DNA of 64,000 bases from Tilletia caries. Its lineage: Eukaryota; Basidiomycota; Exobasidiomycetes; Tilletiales; Tilletiaceae. Below, in pieces: positions 1-10,481 of the stretch (the stretch's first letter is position 1; the number at the start of each line of letters is the position of its first letter). The translations under genes and the position numbers were made by a program. The notes below the pieces were generated by a model. That model made no database searches, had not been told where the DNA came from, and saw only the letters and a program-made list of their open reading frames with translations. Location: the NCBI GenBank assembly GCA_032718865.1, contig JALUTQ010000037.1, forward strand, positions 496,001 through 560,000, written 5' to 3'.

Positions 1-2
1 AA

Positions 3-779
3 CGTGACTGGGACGGAGGATGCCTCAAGATCCCGAATTTCGGTCTGGGTCCAGGTCAGCACCAGACCAAGATTCAGACGGGGATCGACGTTCCATCGCT
101 GGAGCATGATGGGGCATGCATCAAGCAGGAGAACGGGTCATGGTTCCTGCTTTGGCAGAAGGACATGGGGGAAGAGAAGATGCGGGTTCCGGCAGCACGT
201 GGGCCAGAAATGTGCGCCATTGACCCCGGCGTTCGGACATTTGCCACGCTTTACGACCCTTTGCGGGGAATGACGGCAAAGTTTGGCGATGGAGAACACA
301 AGCGTCTTTTCCGCCTCGGTACGCACTTGGATCAGTTGATCTCGCGATCAACCCAAGCTTCAGCAAAAAAGCGTTACCGAATGCGCCGCGCCGCAAATCG
401 ACTGCGTGCAAGAATCCGGCATCTGGTCGACGAGCTCCATTGGAAGCTGCGTGGCTACCTCAAGCAAAATTTCGACACTGTGCTGCTGCCAACATTCAAC
501 GCGCACCAGATGTCTCGGCGAGGTCAAAGGCGGATCGGGTCAAAGACAGTCAGAGCCATGATGACGTGGGCGCACGGTCGCTTCAGAAGCCGATTAAATG
601 AAGCTATGGAGGTGGTCGAGGTGGTGGAGGACTGGACATCCAAGGTCTGCTCAACGTGCGGCACGGTCAATCACAGACTTGGAGGCAGCGAAATCCACCG
701 CTGCCCCGGATGTCTCACAGTCTCGGATCGAGACGTCAATGGCGCGAAAAACAACATTTTTCCTCCACTGGAAATATGA
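3..779 (+). CDS. Fanzor (eukaryotic TnpB/OrfB-like RNA-guided nuclease), 5'-truncated by window
   Basis: The reading frame is open from base 3 to a TGA at 777-779 (258 residues), so the N-terminal part lies outside the window. RuvC-I reads IDPGVRTFATLYDP. The C-terminal zinc ribbon has the pairs CSTC and CPGC, and the RuvC-III aspartate follows in SDRDVNGAKNN. At the usual RuvC-II glutamate position the protein has LLPTFNAHQ (proline, no Glu). A Glu occurs about 46 residues later in EVVEDWTSKVCS. This rearranged catalytic site is known from Fanzors and a subset of TnpBs. Fanzors cut DNA guided by an RNA made from the 3' end of their own locus. Inference: a transposon-borne Fanzor; the type (1 or 2) cannot be told from this part. 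No internal stop is seen. Confidence 0.88.
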   Translation, partial: RDWDGGCLKIPNFGLGPGQHQTKIQTGIDVPSLEHDGACIKQENGSWFLLWQKDMGEEKMRVPAARGPEMCAIDPGVRTFATLYDPLRGMTAKFGDGEHKRLFRLGTHLDQLISRSTQASAKKRYRMRRAANRLRARIRHLVDELHWKLRGYLKQNFDTVLLPTFNAHQMSRRGQRRIGSKTVRAMMTWAHGRFRSRLNEAMEVVEVVEDWTSKVCSTCGTVNHRLGGSEIHRCPGCLTVSDRDVNGAKNNIFPPLEI

Positions 780-1035
780 TTTTCTCAACCAGTGACAGCG
801 ACATATTCAATTCTCTTTTTCTTTTTCCTTTTCCTCTACATTTTCTTTCCTCTTTCTTTTTCTTGCGCTTTCGCTTTCTTTTTCCCTTTTCGCCTTTTCT
901 TTCCGGAAAAATGCCGCCGATCACACGTGATCGGCGTTTGGGAGCTGCACCCCTTTGGCTTCGGCCATTGCACTAGTCTGTATATAGTACAGGCTTGAAA
1001 TGCAGCACTGCGCAGCTCTTATCTGACTGTGTCAT
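780..1035. other. Fanzor 3' flank: pyrimidine tract and perfect hairpin
   Basis: Immediately 3' of the Fanzor stop is a strand-biased C/T tract (about 815-905). It is followed by a perfect 10-bp inverted repeat with a 2-nt loop (CGCCGATCAC-AC-GTGATCGGCG, 915-936). The guide RNA of Fanzor/TnpB systems is normally encoded across or just after the 3' end of the ORF, and element ends are often hairpins. The hairpin is therefore a candidate part of the guide RNA scaffold or of the element's right end. Only the structure is seen; the function is inferred. Confidence 0.5.
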
Positions 1036-1279
1036 ACTGGGTGACTTCAAGAATCCCAATGATTTATGCCGGCGTGATTAATGATTAATGGATCAATGGC
1101 GGAGTACTTCAAGAATTGCTCAGCTTTTGGCTGTGAACCCAAGTCAATGACAGGTTCGACAGCGCAAAAAATCTATCCAGGGGCTGGATTGATCTCCTAT
1201 GTGAGGCATTGATTTAATGATCTATGCCACTGTTAATGTTAATGTTAATGATTAATGGCAATTCTTGAAGTCACCCACT
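1036..1279. mobile_element. 238-bp MITE with 16-bp perfect terminal inverted repeats
   Basis: The left end GGGTGACTTCAAGAAT (1039-1054) is exactly repeated in reverse complement at 1261-1276. The flanking triplets are ACT (1036-1038) and ACT (1277-1279), which fits a 3-bp target duplication as in PIF/Harbinger elements. A TA duplication with a mismatched terminal base is the alternative (Tc1/mariner type). The interior is AT-rich with ATTAATG iterations and an extra internal copy of ACTTCAAGAATT. It has no coding capacity. It lies just upstream of, or in a 5' intron of, the next gene. Confidence 0.75.
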
Positions 1280-1299
1280 ACTGTCTTCATCGCTCACAG

Positions 1300-2194
1300 C
1301 CCACCCGAGCGGGTGTGATCATTCTGAGCATCTTCAACCTGCTCACCGCATCCACCGTGGCTTCGGCCTTGTGAGTTCTCAATTCCAGCAGAGCCTTGCG
1401 ATTGCGCTATACGCTATGCATACTTGATGGACTGACCCCATGCTTTGTTCTGGTATCAGTGCGAATCACCCAAACAGCAAGCTTATTCAACAACTCCTCC
1501 TCTGCGAGAAGATTGCGACCGTCCTGATCTCCACGGCGGGATTCATCGGTGCCGCTTATACCGACCGCCGACTGATCACCTTCTATTCTCGAGCGCTCTG
1601 GGTCGTGTTCGGCCTGTACCTGTTCATCGACACCATCAAGGCCGTCCAGAGTTTCCCTACTCGTCCCGACTTTGAGTCCAGTTGCCGTTCGAAGATGTCA
1701 GAGATTGTCAACCGGCCAGAAGACAAATCGGAAGCGGAGTGGCAAGAGGACATCAAAGCGCTGTGCCAGGTTGCGTATAATCCTATGATCGTCGGGCTCT
1801 CCTCCATGTTGGCATGCGTCAAGGTGATCGAATTCTGGACTTGCATGGGTGAGTTGTCTTTTTCTTCTCCTTACTTTTACCTGGCTGTGCAATCGGCTAA
1901 TGTGCTTACTTCGCCGCCCTTTTTTGTCCCCTCCGGTCAGTCGTATACCGCTACCGTCTGCAACTCGACGAACAGGCGCGCGAAGACGAGGGTGTCGATC
2001 TCACACCCATCCCTGGCGCAGCGGCCCGCCGAACCCTTCGGGGTACTCTTTTCCGCGCCCCTACTCTCTCCGCGCCGCCGTCTTACAAGGATATCGTCAA
2101 TGACGAAAGCAGTGCCGATTCTAAGGGCAAGCCTCAGCCATCCTCATTGCCTGCGAAGGCGGACGTTCTCATCAACGTGGGCGACCTAGCCTAA
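1300..2194 (+). CDS. Small multi-pass membrane protein, 5' end not found
   Basis: Three exons read in one frame: 1300-1370, 1460-1848 and 1941-2194. The introns are 1371-1459 (GTGAGT..ATCAG) and 1849-1940 (GTGAGT..GTCAG). The protein has hydrophobic stretches at GVIILSIFNLLTASTVASA, TVLISTAGFIGAAY, ALWVVFGLYLFIDTI and NPMIVGLSSMLACVKVIEF, so about four membrane spans. A cytosol-like tail follows that contains SAPPSYKDI, a PPxY motif of the kind bound by WW-domain ubiquitin ligases. The stop is TAA at 2192-2194. The sequence CTCACAG at 1293-1299 looks like a 3' splice site. The starting exon is therefore upstream, and the MITE and Fanzor insertions separate it from view or have destroyed it. 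I do not recognise the family. Confidence 0.65.
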
Positions 2195-2533
2195 GCACAA
2201 ACAAGTTCGCCCGCGGATCAAGATTCAAGAAACACCCAGCTGACTCGCCTGACTGTACCTTTCATCGGACCTCCTGTTGTTTTCTTCTAGAGCACATTAT
2301 GTTCTTCCCCCATCGTATTCTCTCTCGTTATGACATCTCACTTGGAATCAATGTATGTAGAAGGCTTTGTCGAAGTTCGTTCGGATCCTACCATGCCCAC
2401 GGCAAACGAACCCGGAGCGAATTAGATATGGACATCCTTCGGTATACGAGCAGAAGAAAGAGCATGGAGGCAGCTAGATGGCAAGATGATGATGCAGAAT
2501 CAATTGCAAGAAATTCTGATGTCTATTCATTGT

Positions 2534-4457
2534 CTAGTGAGCGGCGCGGGTCTTCATTTCCACAGATTCGCCAGACCCTCCCTTGGCTTGTGCTTTTACC
2601 GCCTTGTTCCGTCGTATAATGACCACCCAGTTCACAAGAGACAGTAATACCCCAAGTGAGGACAACCCAATGCCGACGTACATCGCGCTCCGGTACCCCT
2701 TGAAAGTGATCTCGATCGGTTGTAGCCCGTTCGGATTCTTCCTGAGGTCCTCGGTGATGTAGCGCTCCACGGTGCCACCGATGCCCAGTCCGATTGCGAT
2801 GGACCAGTTGATGACCGTGTTCACGAGCGAGCCTGCTTGACCCTGTCGGGAGTGTGGCAGGTTGTCGGAGATGATGATGCTGGCAGATGGGAAGGAGGAG
2901 TCCATCCCGATGGGCGTGAGCAGCATGGTGATGAAGGACGCCGCCCAATAGGTCTGCTGGGCCGGCATGGTGCCGACCAAGACGTTGCCCAAACAGAAGA
3001 AGCACATCGCAATGACCAAGACGGGTCCCGGGCCAGCGGCTTGTAGGAAGTATCCCGTTCCGAAGGCGGCGACTATGCCTGTAAACGCCGCGGGACTCAT
3101 GTAAGCCGTCGAGAGAAGGACGGAACTTTGTCGGATGACGAGCCAGATACGCCAGGAGTAGAAACACCACAGACCAAAGGAGGCCCATCCGAGAGCCACA
3201 CAGCCGAGCACGAGCGCGTTCTCACCCGTCCAGACATCCGGGGGCAAGAGCGGCTGAGCGAGTTTGAAGGACGAGTAGACGAAAGCGGCGCCGAGTAACG
3301 TGCCGATGATGAGCAGAATGTAAGTTTGTGGATCCTGCCAGCCAACGACGCCGCCTTGGTTCCAGGCTACGTTGAGGAGGAGAAGGGAGCTCACGCCGAG
3401 GAAAGCGCCGATCCAGTCGAAGCGTGGTTTGACAGGTTCCTCATCATTTCCGGGCTGAGCAACTTTGATGATCCGCGCCTGTGACTGGTTGCCATCATGG
3501 GCGGCATCAAATCTTGCGGACGTTGTAGCAATCAGATCGGTATCTGTCGTTTCTGGTGGGGTTGCCACGATGGATCGGTGTTGTCCCGTCGAGGATACAC
3601 TGGCAGTCTCGGCATCGTTGCGCTGGAGTATCGAGTTGGGGTCTAAGGGAGTTCTGGAAACGTCCTTCTTTCCGCCACCATGATTATCTGCCAACTTCTG
3701 CTTCTCGCGCTCGTCCCGCTCCTTCTCGCGATCGTCCTCCTCGTGCTGCCTGTGTATTGCGAGCAATTCGTCCTCGTCGGGTAAGATAAAGATGCTGGCG
3801 ATCGTGACGAGGAAGAGCACAATGGCGAAGAGGTAAAAAGTGAGCGGCCACCCGACGCTCGTTTCTTGAACAACAATACCAGAGAAGGCGGCGGCCACGA
3901 GGAAGCCGTTCGGAGCCGTGGCAGCAAAGGCGCAGAAGCTGATGTATTTCCGCAACGAACCGTTGCGGTACATGCGTCCGAGTATGGCAACCCCGTTCGG
4001 TAAGATCATGGCCGGCCCTGCGCCTTGCAAGCCTCGGCAGACGTCGAAGAAGATGTGCGAGCCTGCATAGGATGAGAGGCCGGTTATCAAAGACCAGAGA
4101 GCGAACCACGCAAAGCCGATGCTGATGATTTTGAAGATGCGGATGTGAGCAAATTGATGGCCGCATACATCCAAGAAGGGGTACTCACACGACGAGCTTT
4201 TTGTGTCCGAGCAAGTCACCTGCCGAGCCCATAGGCAATACGAGCGTTCCAACGAGCAACGAATAGCTCGCGGCAAGCCAGCTCTGGTTTCCGGGGGAGT
4301 CCTCGATGCCAAAACTGCGAGAGACGTAGTCGAGCGTCGAGATCGCTTGTCCGACCCCACTCTGAGTGAACAACATACAGAGACTGACGATGATTACCGT
4401 CCCGATTTCGCGAGCCAGAGCCAGCCGGCCGCTGAGCACGGATTCGAGCTTGGGCAT
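2534..4457 (-). CDS. MFS transporter, DHA2-like (14-TM drug:H+ antiporter type)
   Basis: Exon 1 is 4457-4189 (MPKLESVLSGRLALAREIG...) and exon 2 is 4121-2534. The 67-bp intron between them (4188-4122) has GTGAGT..CAG ends, and joining restores GHKKLVV-IGFAWFALWSL. Motifs include DLLGHKK after TM2 (loop 2-3 signature), GLQGAGPAMILPNG (the GA-rich motif of TM4/5), a long charged cytoplasmic loop (EEDDREKERDEREKQK, then a Ser/Thr-rich stretch), and AQQTYWAASFITMLLTPIG in the C-terminal half. About 14 hydrophobic segments fit the DHA2 family, which includes aminotriazole and boron exporters. The likely location is the plasma or vacuolar membrane, exporting small toxic compounds; the substrate is unknown. 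The gene is intact. Confidence 0.88.
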
Positions 4458-5690
4458 GGTCGATGATTAGGGGAAATCGTGTGTTGTTCTTGTTGCCGTC
4501 TTGTTACACCCGCGCCCCTGCTGCAGAGATTCTGGAGAGAGGCTTTGGGAAGGGGTGAAGAGACGCGGAAGCAGGATGGAGGGACACAGAGAGAGAGCAG
4601 ATTAGGAAGGAAGGGCAAGCAAAAGAGGAGGGGGAAGGGGAAGCGAAAAGGAAGGACAGAAGCAATCAGCGATCAGCAAGGGCCCAACTTATAACATTAT
4701 TACCCCCGAGACTCGAGAGGCCTCTGGTTCTCACTCAGAGTTTTGGACGATCTGAACCATCTGTGCGCGCGCCCGAATGAATTTTCAAGGTCTGTTCGCC
4801 ACGGATTTAAGTAACCCTCCGTCTCACCTCCTCCTCATCTCTTTGGCTGGTCGCCTATCGCTGATCTGAGCGCGATTCATTGAGACTGGAGAGGATGTCG
4901 ACCTCCCTGCTCCCCTCCGAACCTTGTGCCCGGGTCCATCGCGGTCAGGTCACCCTCGCGGATACATATGAAAGTGAACAGATACGCGAATGAGCTTCGC
5001 AAACGACCTGGTATCGAGCGTCGGCCGACGATCAGACGCGCGATTACCGTCTCATCTACTCATACTCTCACTCCTCGCGCGGCGTGCGCACCCTACGTAT
5101 AAGTATGTACCACGCGTCAGGCGGGGCCAAGAAGGGAAATGTTTGTATCCCTTCGCCGTGCGTGTTCCTTATCACCGAGCCTCCTCCCGGGCTGCTCCCC
5201 CCCCCCCTCCTCCCGCTCCCTTTCTTTCGCGAGTAATGGCATCCTTTATCCCCCCGAAGTCCGAAGGCCATGCACGCTGGGCTGGCATGCTGTGCGGACC
5301 AGACATACATACTCACCGTCACGAGAGGAGAGAAGAACAAGGGATGCCTGCGAATAGAGATTGATTGTGCTTGTACGACGGAGAGAGCCGGGGGGGGCGC
5401 GAGTTGAAGTGCTATAAAACGGCAGGTCGCGAACAGGAGGGTTTGATGCTTCGTCAGAATTGGGTAGTTTCGAACAGGAAAGTGGAATAGAGAACGGGTA
5501 TCGATCGCATGCACTTCGAGGAAGAGAGAGAAGGGAAAGGTCGAGCTGCCGATCGCAAGATTTGAGCGCCAAAGAGATTGTCTTGAGTAATCCGTACGCG
5601 CAGGAGGGCTGACCGGAACGAAAACGCGAGGGCGGAGAGGAGCGTCGCATTATCGATCCGAAAGCTGAATGAACGGGAGAGCTCGTTGCT
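4458..5690. other. Intergenic region: MFS promoter and CCCH-gene 3' region
   Basis: This stretch lies between two minus-strand genes. Near 4560-4670 it is purine-rich on the plus strand, which would be the promoter-side pyrimidine bias for the MFS gene. Long open frames on the minus strand at 5068-5833 have no recognisable domain. The CCCH-gene stop TAA at 5691-5693 is part of CGGTAAAG, which could also be a 5' splice site. An alternative spliced C-terminal exon is therefore possible but unsupported. Confidence 0.4.
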
Positions 5691-8600
5691 TTACCGAGCG
5701 CCAGACGAAGCCAGCACCCAGCGCGGCCCACCACCGCCTCCACCACCACCTCTGCTGGCCCCGGCTTTCTTCCCACCATCGTCCCGCCCGCTCGGACGAC
5801 TGAGGACAGGGAACTCATCAGGAGCATCCGCATCTGGAACAGCCATCATCCCCGACGTCGCACCCTGCTGACCACCGCTGCTACCGCCGGTTCGGCCGAA
5901 CTGAGACGGCAGTCCACGAAAGTCGAGAGTTCCAGGCGATGCAACCGAACCGTCCTGATTGGCTCGGTCGCGGTATGATGAAGAACCAGATCGGCTAGTT
6001 GCCCAGTTTCCTCCCAGCCCTTCCTTCCCACCGCTAGCGCCGGACGGAGTCCATCTCCCACCTCCCAGCCCTCCAGGACTGCCGAGCGCGTCTCCAACTC
6101 CCACCGAGCCCGCTACCGACCCCCCTCCACCAGGCCGCTGAGCGAAGTATCCATCGCCACCGGACATTTCGCCAGGCGTGCTACCCGCCGAAGGCGACAG
6201 CGAGCTCTTCATCCCACGCGCCAGCTTGTTCACGACATCATAGTCGTGCAAGAAGCCGCAGGGGTCATTCAGGCACTGGCCCCGGAGCCAGAACCGACAG
6301 AGCGCTCGACCGAGATCATGTGAGAATCGACAGTCGAACCGCCGACATTCGCCCGCGAGGAAGTATCGACACACCCTAGCAGTGCCTCCGCTTCCACCAG
6401 GCGTCGTCGGCCCGTTCAGACCCGGGGAGGGCAGTGGACTAGAGCCCCCGCCAAAGTGAGAGGGCGTAAGTGGACCGGGTGCCCCGCCGCTTCCGCCTGC
6501 AGTCGCGATGTTCATGTGGAAGAGCGACGGTGATCCAATCCTCGGTGAGCGTGCTCCTGACGCTGCATTTCCTGCACCGCTAGCGCCGGTCCCTCCACCT
6601 GAGGACGCCGCCACTCCGCCCTTGTGCGACTGGAACGCTTCCCGCGGTAGCACAGCCACACCGTTGCTGTAACTGATGGGCCTGAACGATGTCGTTGCTG
6701 AACCAGCACCACCGCTACCTGACCCGGTGTTTGCACCCGTCCCAGAAGCGGACCCCGAGGCTCCACTGCCGCTGCGAGCCATGTTGGAGCCATTACCGCC
6801 GTTTCCAGACTGTCCGACCGAGAACATCGCGCGCGGCGAAGCGAATCCGCCAGGCTTAGTGCTACCAGGTATGTAGTGATGGACGAAATGGGGCAGACTA
6901 GTGCTCGGTGGCGTTGGACCCGCGCTCACTGCACCACCCTCGACCGCTGTCGACTTTCCACCCGCTCCGGTGTTTCCATTCATACTCCCAGTTGACCCCG
7001 CGCGCGGGGTAGCAGACGTTGCGCTTGTCGAAACGCCTGAGACGGAGTTCGCCGCGCCCGTACCGGCTGAAGAAGAGAGAGAGCTGGAGGCCGAGCTTGA
7101 GAGGCTGGAAGAGAGTGGACCCTGAGTCGCATTGGGCGCCGAGGTACTTGGTGGGTTCGATCCGCTAGCACCCTCTTGACCAGCCTTGGCACTGCTGCCT
7201 TCGCTGGTGGCTGCTCCAGCCGGGCCCGGTGCTTGACCCTGCTGGACCGTGTTCATTCCGCCTGCCATGATCCAGTTCAGAGTGGCCTCGACATCCCATC
7301 CGTTCCGAGACAGCGCTGTCTCTATCTGCTTGGGTGTCCAACGCGTTCCCGTCTTGCGCGATCCGCCTCCGCCTTCTCCGCCACCGCCAGCCCCCACTCC
7401 TCCATCAGGACCGGCTATCGAGTTTTCGCCAGTCCCGTTCAGAATGGAGTAGAGCACGTCGAAGGGCGTCATGTTGGCACGTCTCCGCTCAGCCTCCTCA
7501 GCTTCAATGGCCGCCTCCAGCTCGTTGAACTCGGCATCGGAAACACCATCGCCCGGCCCTGCACTGCCATCTCCGCCTCCGTACCCGTCTTCCGCATACA
7601 TGCCACCTGAATGCGGCTGGTAGCTAGACGAAAAGACGTCCTGAGATCCACCGCCACCGCCAGTGGACGGTAGTTGACCTTGCAGATACTGCAGGTGACC
7701 CGCGCCCGCGCCTCCGCGCGGCGATGCCGTATGAGGTGGCGGACCACGATGCCACCCATGTTGACCCGGACTTCCACCATACTCCATTGGCGACGTGCCA
7801 TACTCATATCCCTCGCCCTGGTACATGCCCGCAGCGTGTCCGAAGCTGATAGGCGACCCCGAAGCCGAGCCCGGGCCTCGCGAGCGAGAAGGACCGAGTG
7901 GAGACCCCGTGCCGGCCATCATGCGCGCCACCAAGCTACTTGCCATGCCCGGCCCCACAGATCCCGGATGCCCATATCCTCCCGCACCTCCGCCCCGTGC
8001 AAACGGTTTCGAGGTCCCAAACGGCGAGAACTCATCATCATCTTCCTCGTCCTCCTCGCGCTCGTGTGATTTGCGTCCAGGGCCTTGACTCGTGGTCGAG
8101 CCATGCGACGAAGATGGCGGAGGAGCAGCGGCACCGTAGCCAACTTGCATTCCGTAGGCGTCCGTTGGGTATGTGGCATATTGGACAGTATCCCCCATAC
8201 TTTCAGAATGATACTCGTCATCTTCTTCGTCGTCGTCCGTGCCGACCTGTTTGCGGAGTGGAGTGGGCCGTACACTGCTACGCGCGTACGCGTGACTCGG
8301 ACTTGGAGAGACTGGGGGACTGGCTGTGCCACCCGCCTGCCCGATGCCAGCTGACCCAGGCGAGCTGGAGAGAAGACCCCCACCGCCAGACGGGCCGGAT
8401 GAGTTACCAGTCCCGGCACCGACGCCAGAGGAGGATGGCGTCGAAGAGGAAGAAGTAGCCGCTGCGGCTGCCAGCGCATACCCATACCACGCCGCACCAC
8501 CCGCTTCGGCACCAGGAACAGGAACCGCTTCACCTGCCCCGTTGCCAAACCGAGGCGGTGTCCCTGGCCCTGAGACCGCCTGTCCGCTGGCTCCGTGAGG

Positions 8601-10481
8601 AGATAACACACGCGGTTTGAACTCCGCTGCAGCCACGTTGAGACGAGGCGAGGCTGTGGTAGACGCTGTAGAAGACACAGACGCCGCCTTGGCAGTCACG
8701 GGCGTGGCGGCAGTCGTGCTCGAGAGTGCAGGCGTCAAAGAAGTCGTGTCCCCGGCGCCACCAGCCTCTGGAGATGTCGGTTGGCTGGCACGGTTCGATC
8801 CTGGCGCCGAACCTCCCGCCGAGATGGTCGCAGTAGAGGTGGAAGAGGAAGAAGCGGTCAAAGGACGCACAGAAGCACCATCGGCACCTCGTTTAGGGGA
8901 TGGAGAATCTCCACCGAGTGCGGCCGAACCCAAGGTAGATCTCTTTTCTGGCGAAGTTTGTCCGTCGGTATTTTGCAAATTGAAAGTGGGACCAGTTTCG
9001 ATTTCGCTGCCTCGAGCGTCCTCTTCCACATCAGACGGTCTCCGCTCTGAATTCCCCGCGGATGACGATATCGAGCCCCAGCGCGGTCTAAAGTCGGCAT
9101 CTCGCTCGCTTCCGATGGCAGTTGACTTAGAGGCCACGGCTGCGGCTGCAGCCGCGGCTGCTTTAGCTGCTGCGTTCGTAGTCGCTATTCTAGCAAATGG
9201 CTGGGCATTGGACGAGGCCGTCGATCCGGATATCGCACCTGAGCCGGGAGCTCCGGGAGTCCTTCCGATTCCGCCAGCAGAGGGAGCACGAGTAGAGGAG
9301 TTTGGGCTCGTAGGTTCTCCCCCCAGATCAGAGCTGGTGCGCTGCAAGTCTGCCGCGGTAGGCAGATCAGGATCGGCATCCGCGCCGTGGTATGCAAAGG
9401 CAGCTGAGTTTGAATTTGGCGTAGAGAGTGAGAACGCGGGTGGACTCGACCACGGGTTCGGGACGAAGGAGGAGGTAGTGGAGGTCGAGTTGGGTTGTAC
9501 CGTCGCACTTGATCGGAAGATACCTCCAGCCGCATCTCCGAGCGGTAAAGGTAGACCGCGGGTCCAGAGACGCGGGCTCGAGCCTGGACTCCCAAATGGC
9601 GAATGAGAGCTTGGTCCAGACGCAGTGGGACCGAAGGAAGTTGATCCAATTGCGCCGATGCTGCTGCTGGAGGCAAAGGTGTCGGCATTGCCCTGTCCGC
9701 TGCCTGCTCCGAATACACCCGATTGAACTGTGCCACCTCCCGAAGGGGTCCAAGGCCGCGGACTGCTGGTGCTGGATCCGGGTGCGAGGGCAATACCAGA
9801 GATTCCCGCTGCCAGGCTGGAATGGAGGCCAGAAGATGACGAGGGACGACCGCCAAGCGATGAAGTGGCTGAACCAGGGGGCAGAGTCTTGGAGAGATCC
9901 GATGGACGCCGGCCAACCCCGCTGCTGCCTCCTATCCTCGATCCGACCGCAGCTTGTGGCTGTGGGCGTGGCGGCCGAAAAGCGGCGGATCGCTGCACCG
10001 GCTTGGACGTCTCAGCGGATCCCGATCCTTCGAACTTCGCGCAGTCCTGCTGATGTCTGTGCATGAGCTCGAGGACGAGGTCGTCAAGATGCTCATCGGG
10101 AATCTTTGTATCTCCATTAGCTGTGGAGGAAGTAGGAGATGAAGATACTCCCGCCGGTACATTTCCTCCCGAGGACCTCCTGGCTGCATTTGCTGATGAC
10201 GTGTTGCTGTTCGGGTTCAGGCGGAGACAGGACTCGAATTGGGACCGGACGGCATCGATGCGGTCGTCCTGGTCAGTGCTCGGGTCGGCAAGGATAGCGA
10301 GAATACGATGGTGTGAGACGGTGGCATTGTGGCCTTGCGCGGTGAGGAAGATGGGCGAGTGAAAGAGCTGAAGAAGATAGGCGGAGCAGAGGGGCAAGTT
10401 CTGCTCGTCTTGAGGCATGGATGGCGATGCAGGCGTGGCGGATGAGTTGGGGCCCGAGGATGCGTCTGTGATGACGGTCAT
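5691..10481 (-). CDS. Large CCCH zinc-finger protein with CUE-like segment
   Basis: This is a single uninterrupted frame of 1596 residues starting at ATG 10481. The N-terminus is folded-looking (LCSAYLLQLFHSPIFLTAQGH). Most of the rest is Ser/Gly/Ala-rich and disordered, with an Ala run near residues 440-450. A helical segment WTPKQIETALSRNGWDVEA (about residues 1045-1072) resembles a CUE/UBA-type ubiquitin-binding helix set. Two CCCH fingers follow at about 1371-1415, each C-x7-C-x4-C-x3-H (CRYFLAGECRRFDCRFSH and CRFWLRGQCLNDPCGFLH). The C-terminus ends with EFPVLSRP and a Gly run. Tandem CCCH fingers of this kind bind RNA, so the protein is probably an RNA-binding or ubiquitin-linked regulator. 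The family seen in fungi sometimes carries a C-terminal SMR domain; none is visible here. Confidence 0.85.
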   Translation of the reverse strand: MTVITDASSGPNSSATPASPSMPQDEQNLPLCSAYLLQLFHSPIFLTAQGHNATVSHHRILAILADPSTDQDDRIDAVRSQFESCLRLNPNSNTSSANAARRSSGGNVPAGVSSSPTSSTANGDTKIPDEHLDDLVLELMHRHQQDCAKFEGSGSAETSKPVQRSAAFRPPRPQPQAAVGSRIGGSSGVGRRPSDLSKTLPPGSATSSLGGRPSSSSGLHSSLAAGISGIALAPGSSTSSPRPWTPSGGGTVQSGVFGAGSGQGNADTFASSSSIGAIGSTSFGPTASGPSSHSPFGSPGSSPRLWTRGLPLPLGDAAGGIFRSSATVQPNSTSTTSSFVPNPWSSPPAFSLSTPNSNSAAFAYHGADADPDLPTAADLQRTSSDLGGEPTSPNSSTRAPSAGGIGRTPGAPGSGAISGSTASSNAQPFARIATTNAAAKAAAAAAAAVASKSTAIGSERDADFRPRWGSISSSAGNSERRPSDVEEDARGSEIETGPTFNLQNTDGQTSPEKRSTLGSAALGGDSPSPKRGADGASVRPLTASSSSTSTATISAGGSAPGSNRASQPTSPEAGGAGDTTSLTPALSSTTAATPVTAKAASVSSTASTTASPRLNVAAAEFKPRVLSPHGASGQAVSGPGTPPRFGNGAGEAVPVPGAEAGGAAWYGYALAAAAATSSSSTPSSSGVGAGTGNSSGPSGGGGLLSSSPGSAGIGQAGGTASPPVSPSPSHAYARSSVRPTPLRKQVGTDDDEEDDEYHSESMGDTVQYATYPTDAYGMQVGYGAAAPPPSSSHGSTTSQGPGRKSHEREEDEEDDDEFSPFGTSKPFARGGGAGGYGHPGSVGPGMASSLVARMMAGTGSPLGPSRSRGPGSASGSPISFGHAAGMYQGEGYEYGTSPMEYGGSPGQHGWHRGPPPHTASPRGGAGAGHLQYLQGQLPSTGGGGGSQDVFSSSYQPHSGGMYAEDGYGGGDGSAGPGDGVSDAEFNELEAAIEAEEAERRRANMTPFDVLYSILNGTGENSIAGPDGGVGAGGGGEGGGGSRKTGTRWTPKQIETALSRNGWDVEATLNWIMAGGMNTVQQGQAPGPAGAATSEGSSAKAGQEGASGSNPPSTSAPNATQGPLSSSLSSSASSSLSSSAGTGAANSVSGVSTSATSATPRAGSTGSMNGNTGAGGKSTAVEGGAVSAGPTPPSTSLPHFVHHYIPGSTKPGGFASPRAMFSVGQSGNGGNGSNMARSGSGASGSASGTGANTGSGSGGAGSATTSFRPISYSNGVAVLPREAFQSHKGGVAASSGGGTGASGAGNAASGARSPRIGSPSLFHMNIATAGGSGGAPGPLTPSHFGGGSSPLPSPGLNGPTTPGGSGGTARVCRYFLAGECRRFDCRFSHDLGRALCRFWLRGQCLNDPCGFLHDYDVVNKLARGMKSSLSPSAGSTPGEMSGGDGYFAQRPGGGGSVAGSVGVGDALGSPGGLGGGRWTPSGASGGKEGLGGNWATSRSGSSSYRDRANQDGSVASPGTLDFRGLPSQFGRTGGSSGGQQGATSGMMAVPDADAPDEFPVLSRPSGRDDGGKKAGASRGGGGGGGGPRWVLASSGAR

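Noticed and set aside
5068..5833. Minus-strand frames as a C-terminal exon of the CCCH protein (via GTAAAG)
   Set aside because: The spliced continuation gives no SMR or other recognised domain, and the single-exon stop is simpler. I kept it only as a note.
8617..9606. Long plus-strand open frame of 329 codons
   Set aside because: It lies wholly inside the CCCH zinc-finger gene on the other strand and only reflects the GC-rich Ser/Gly/Ala codons of that gene.
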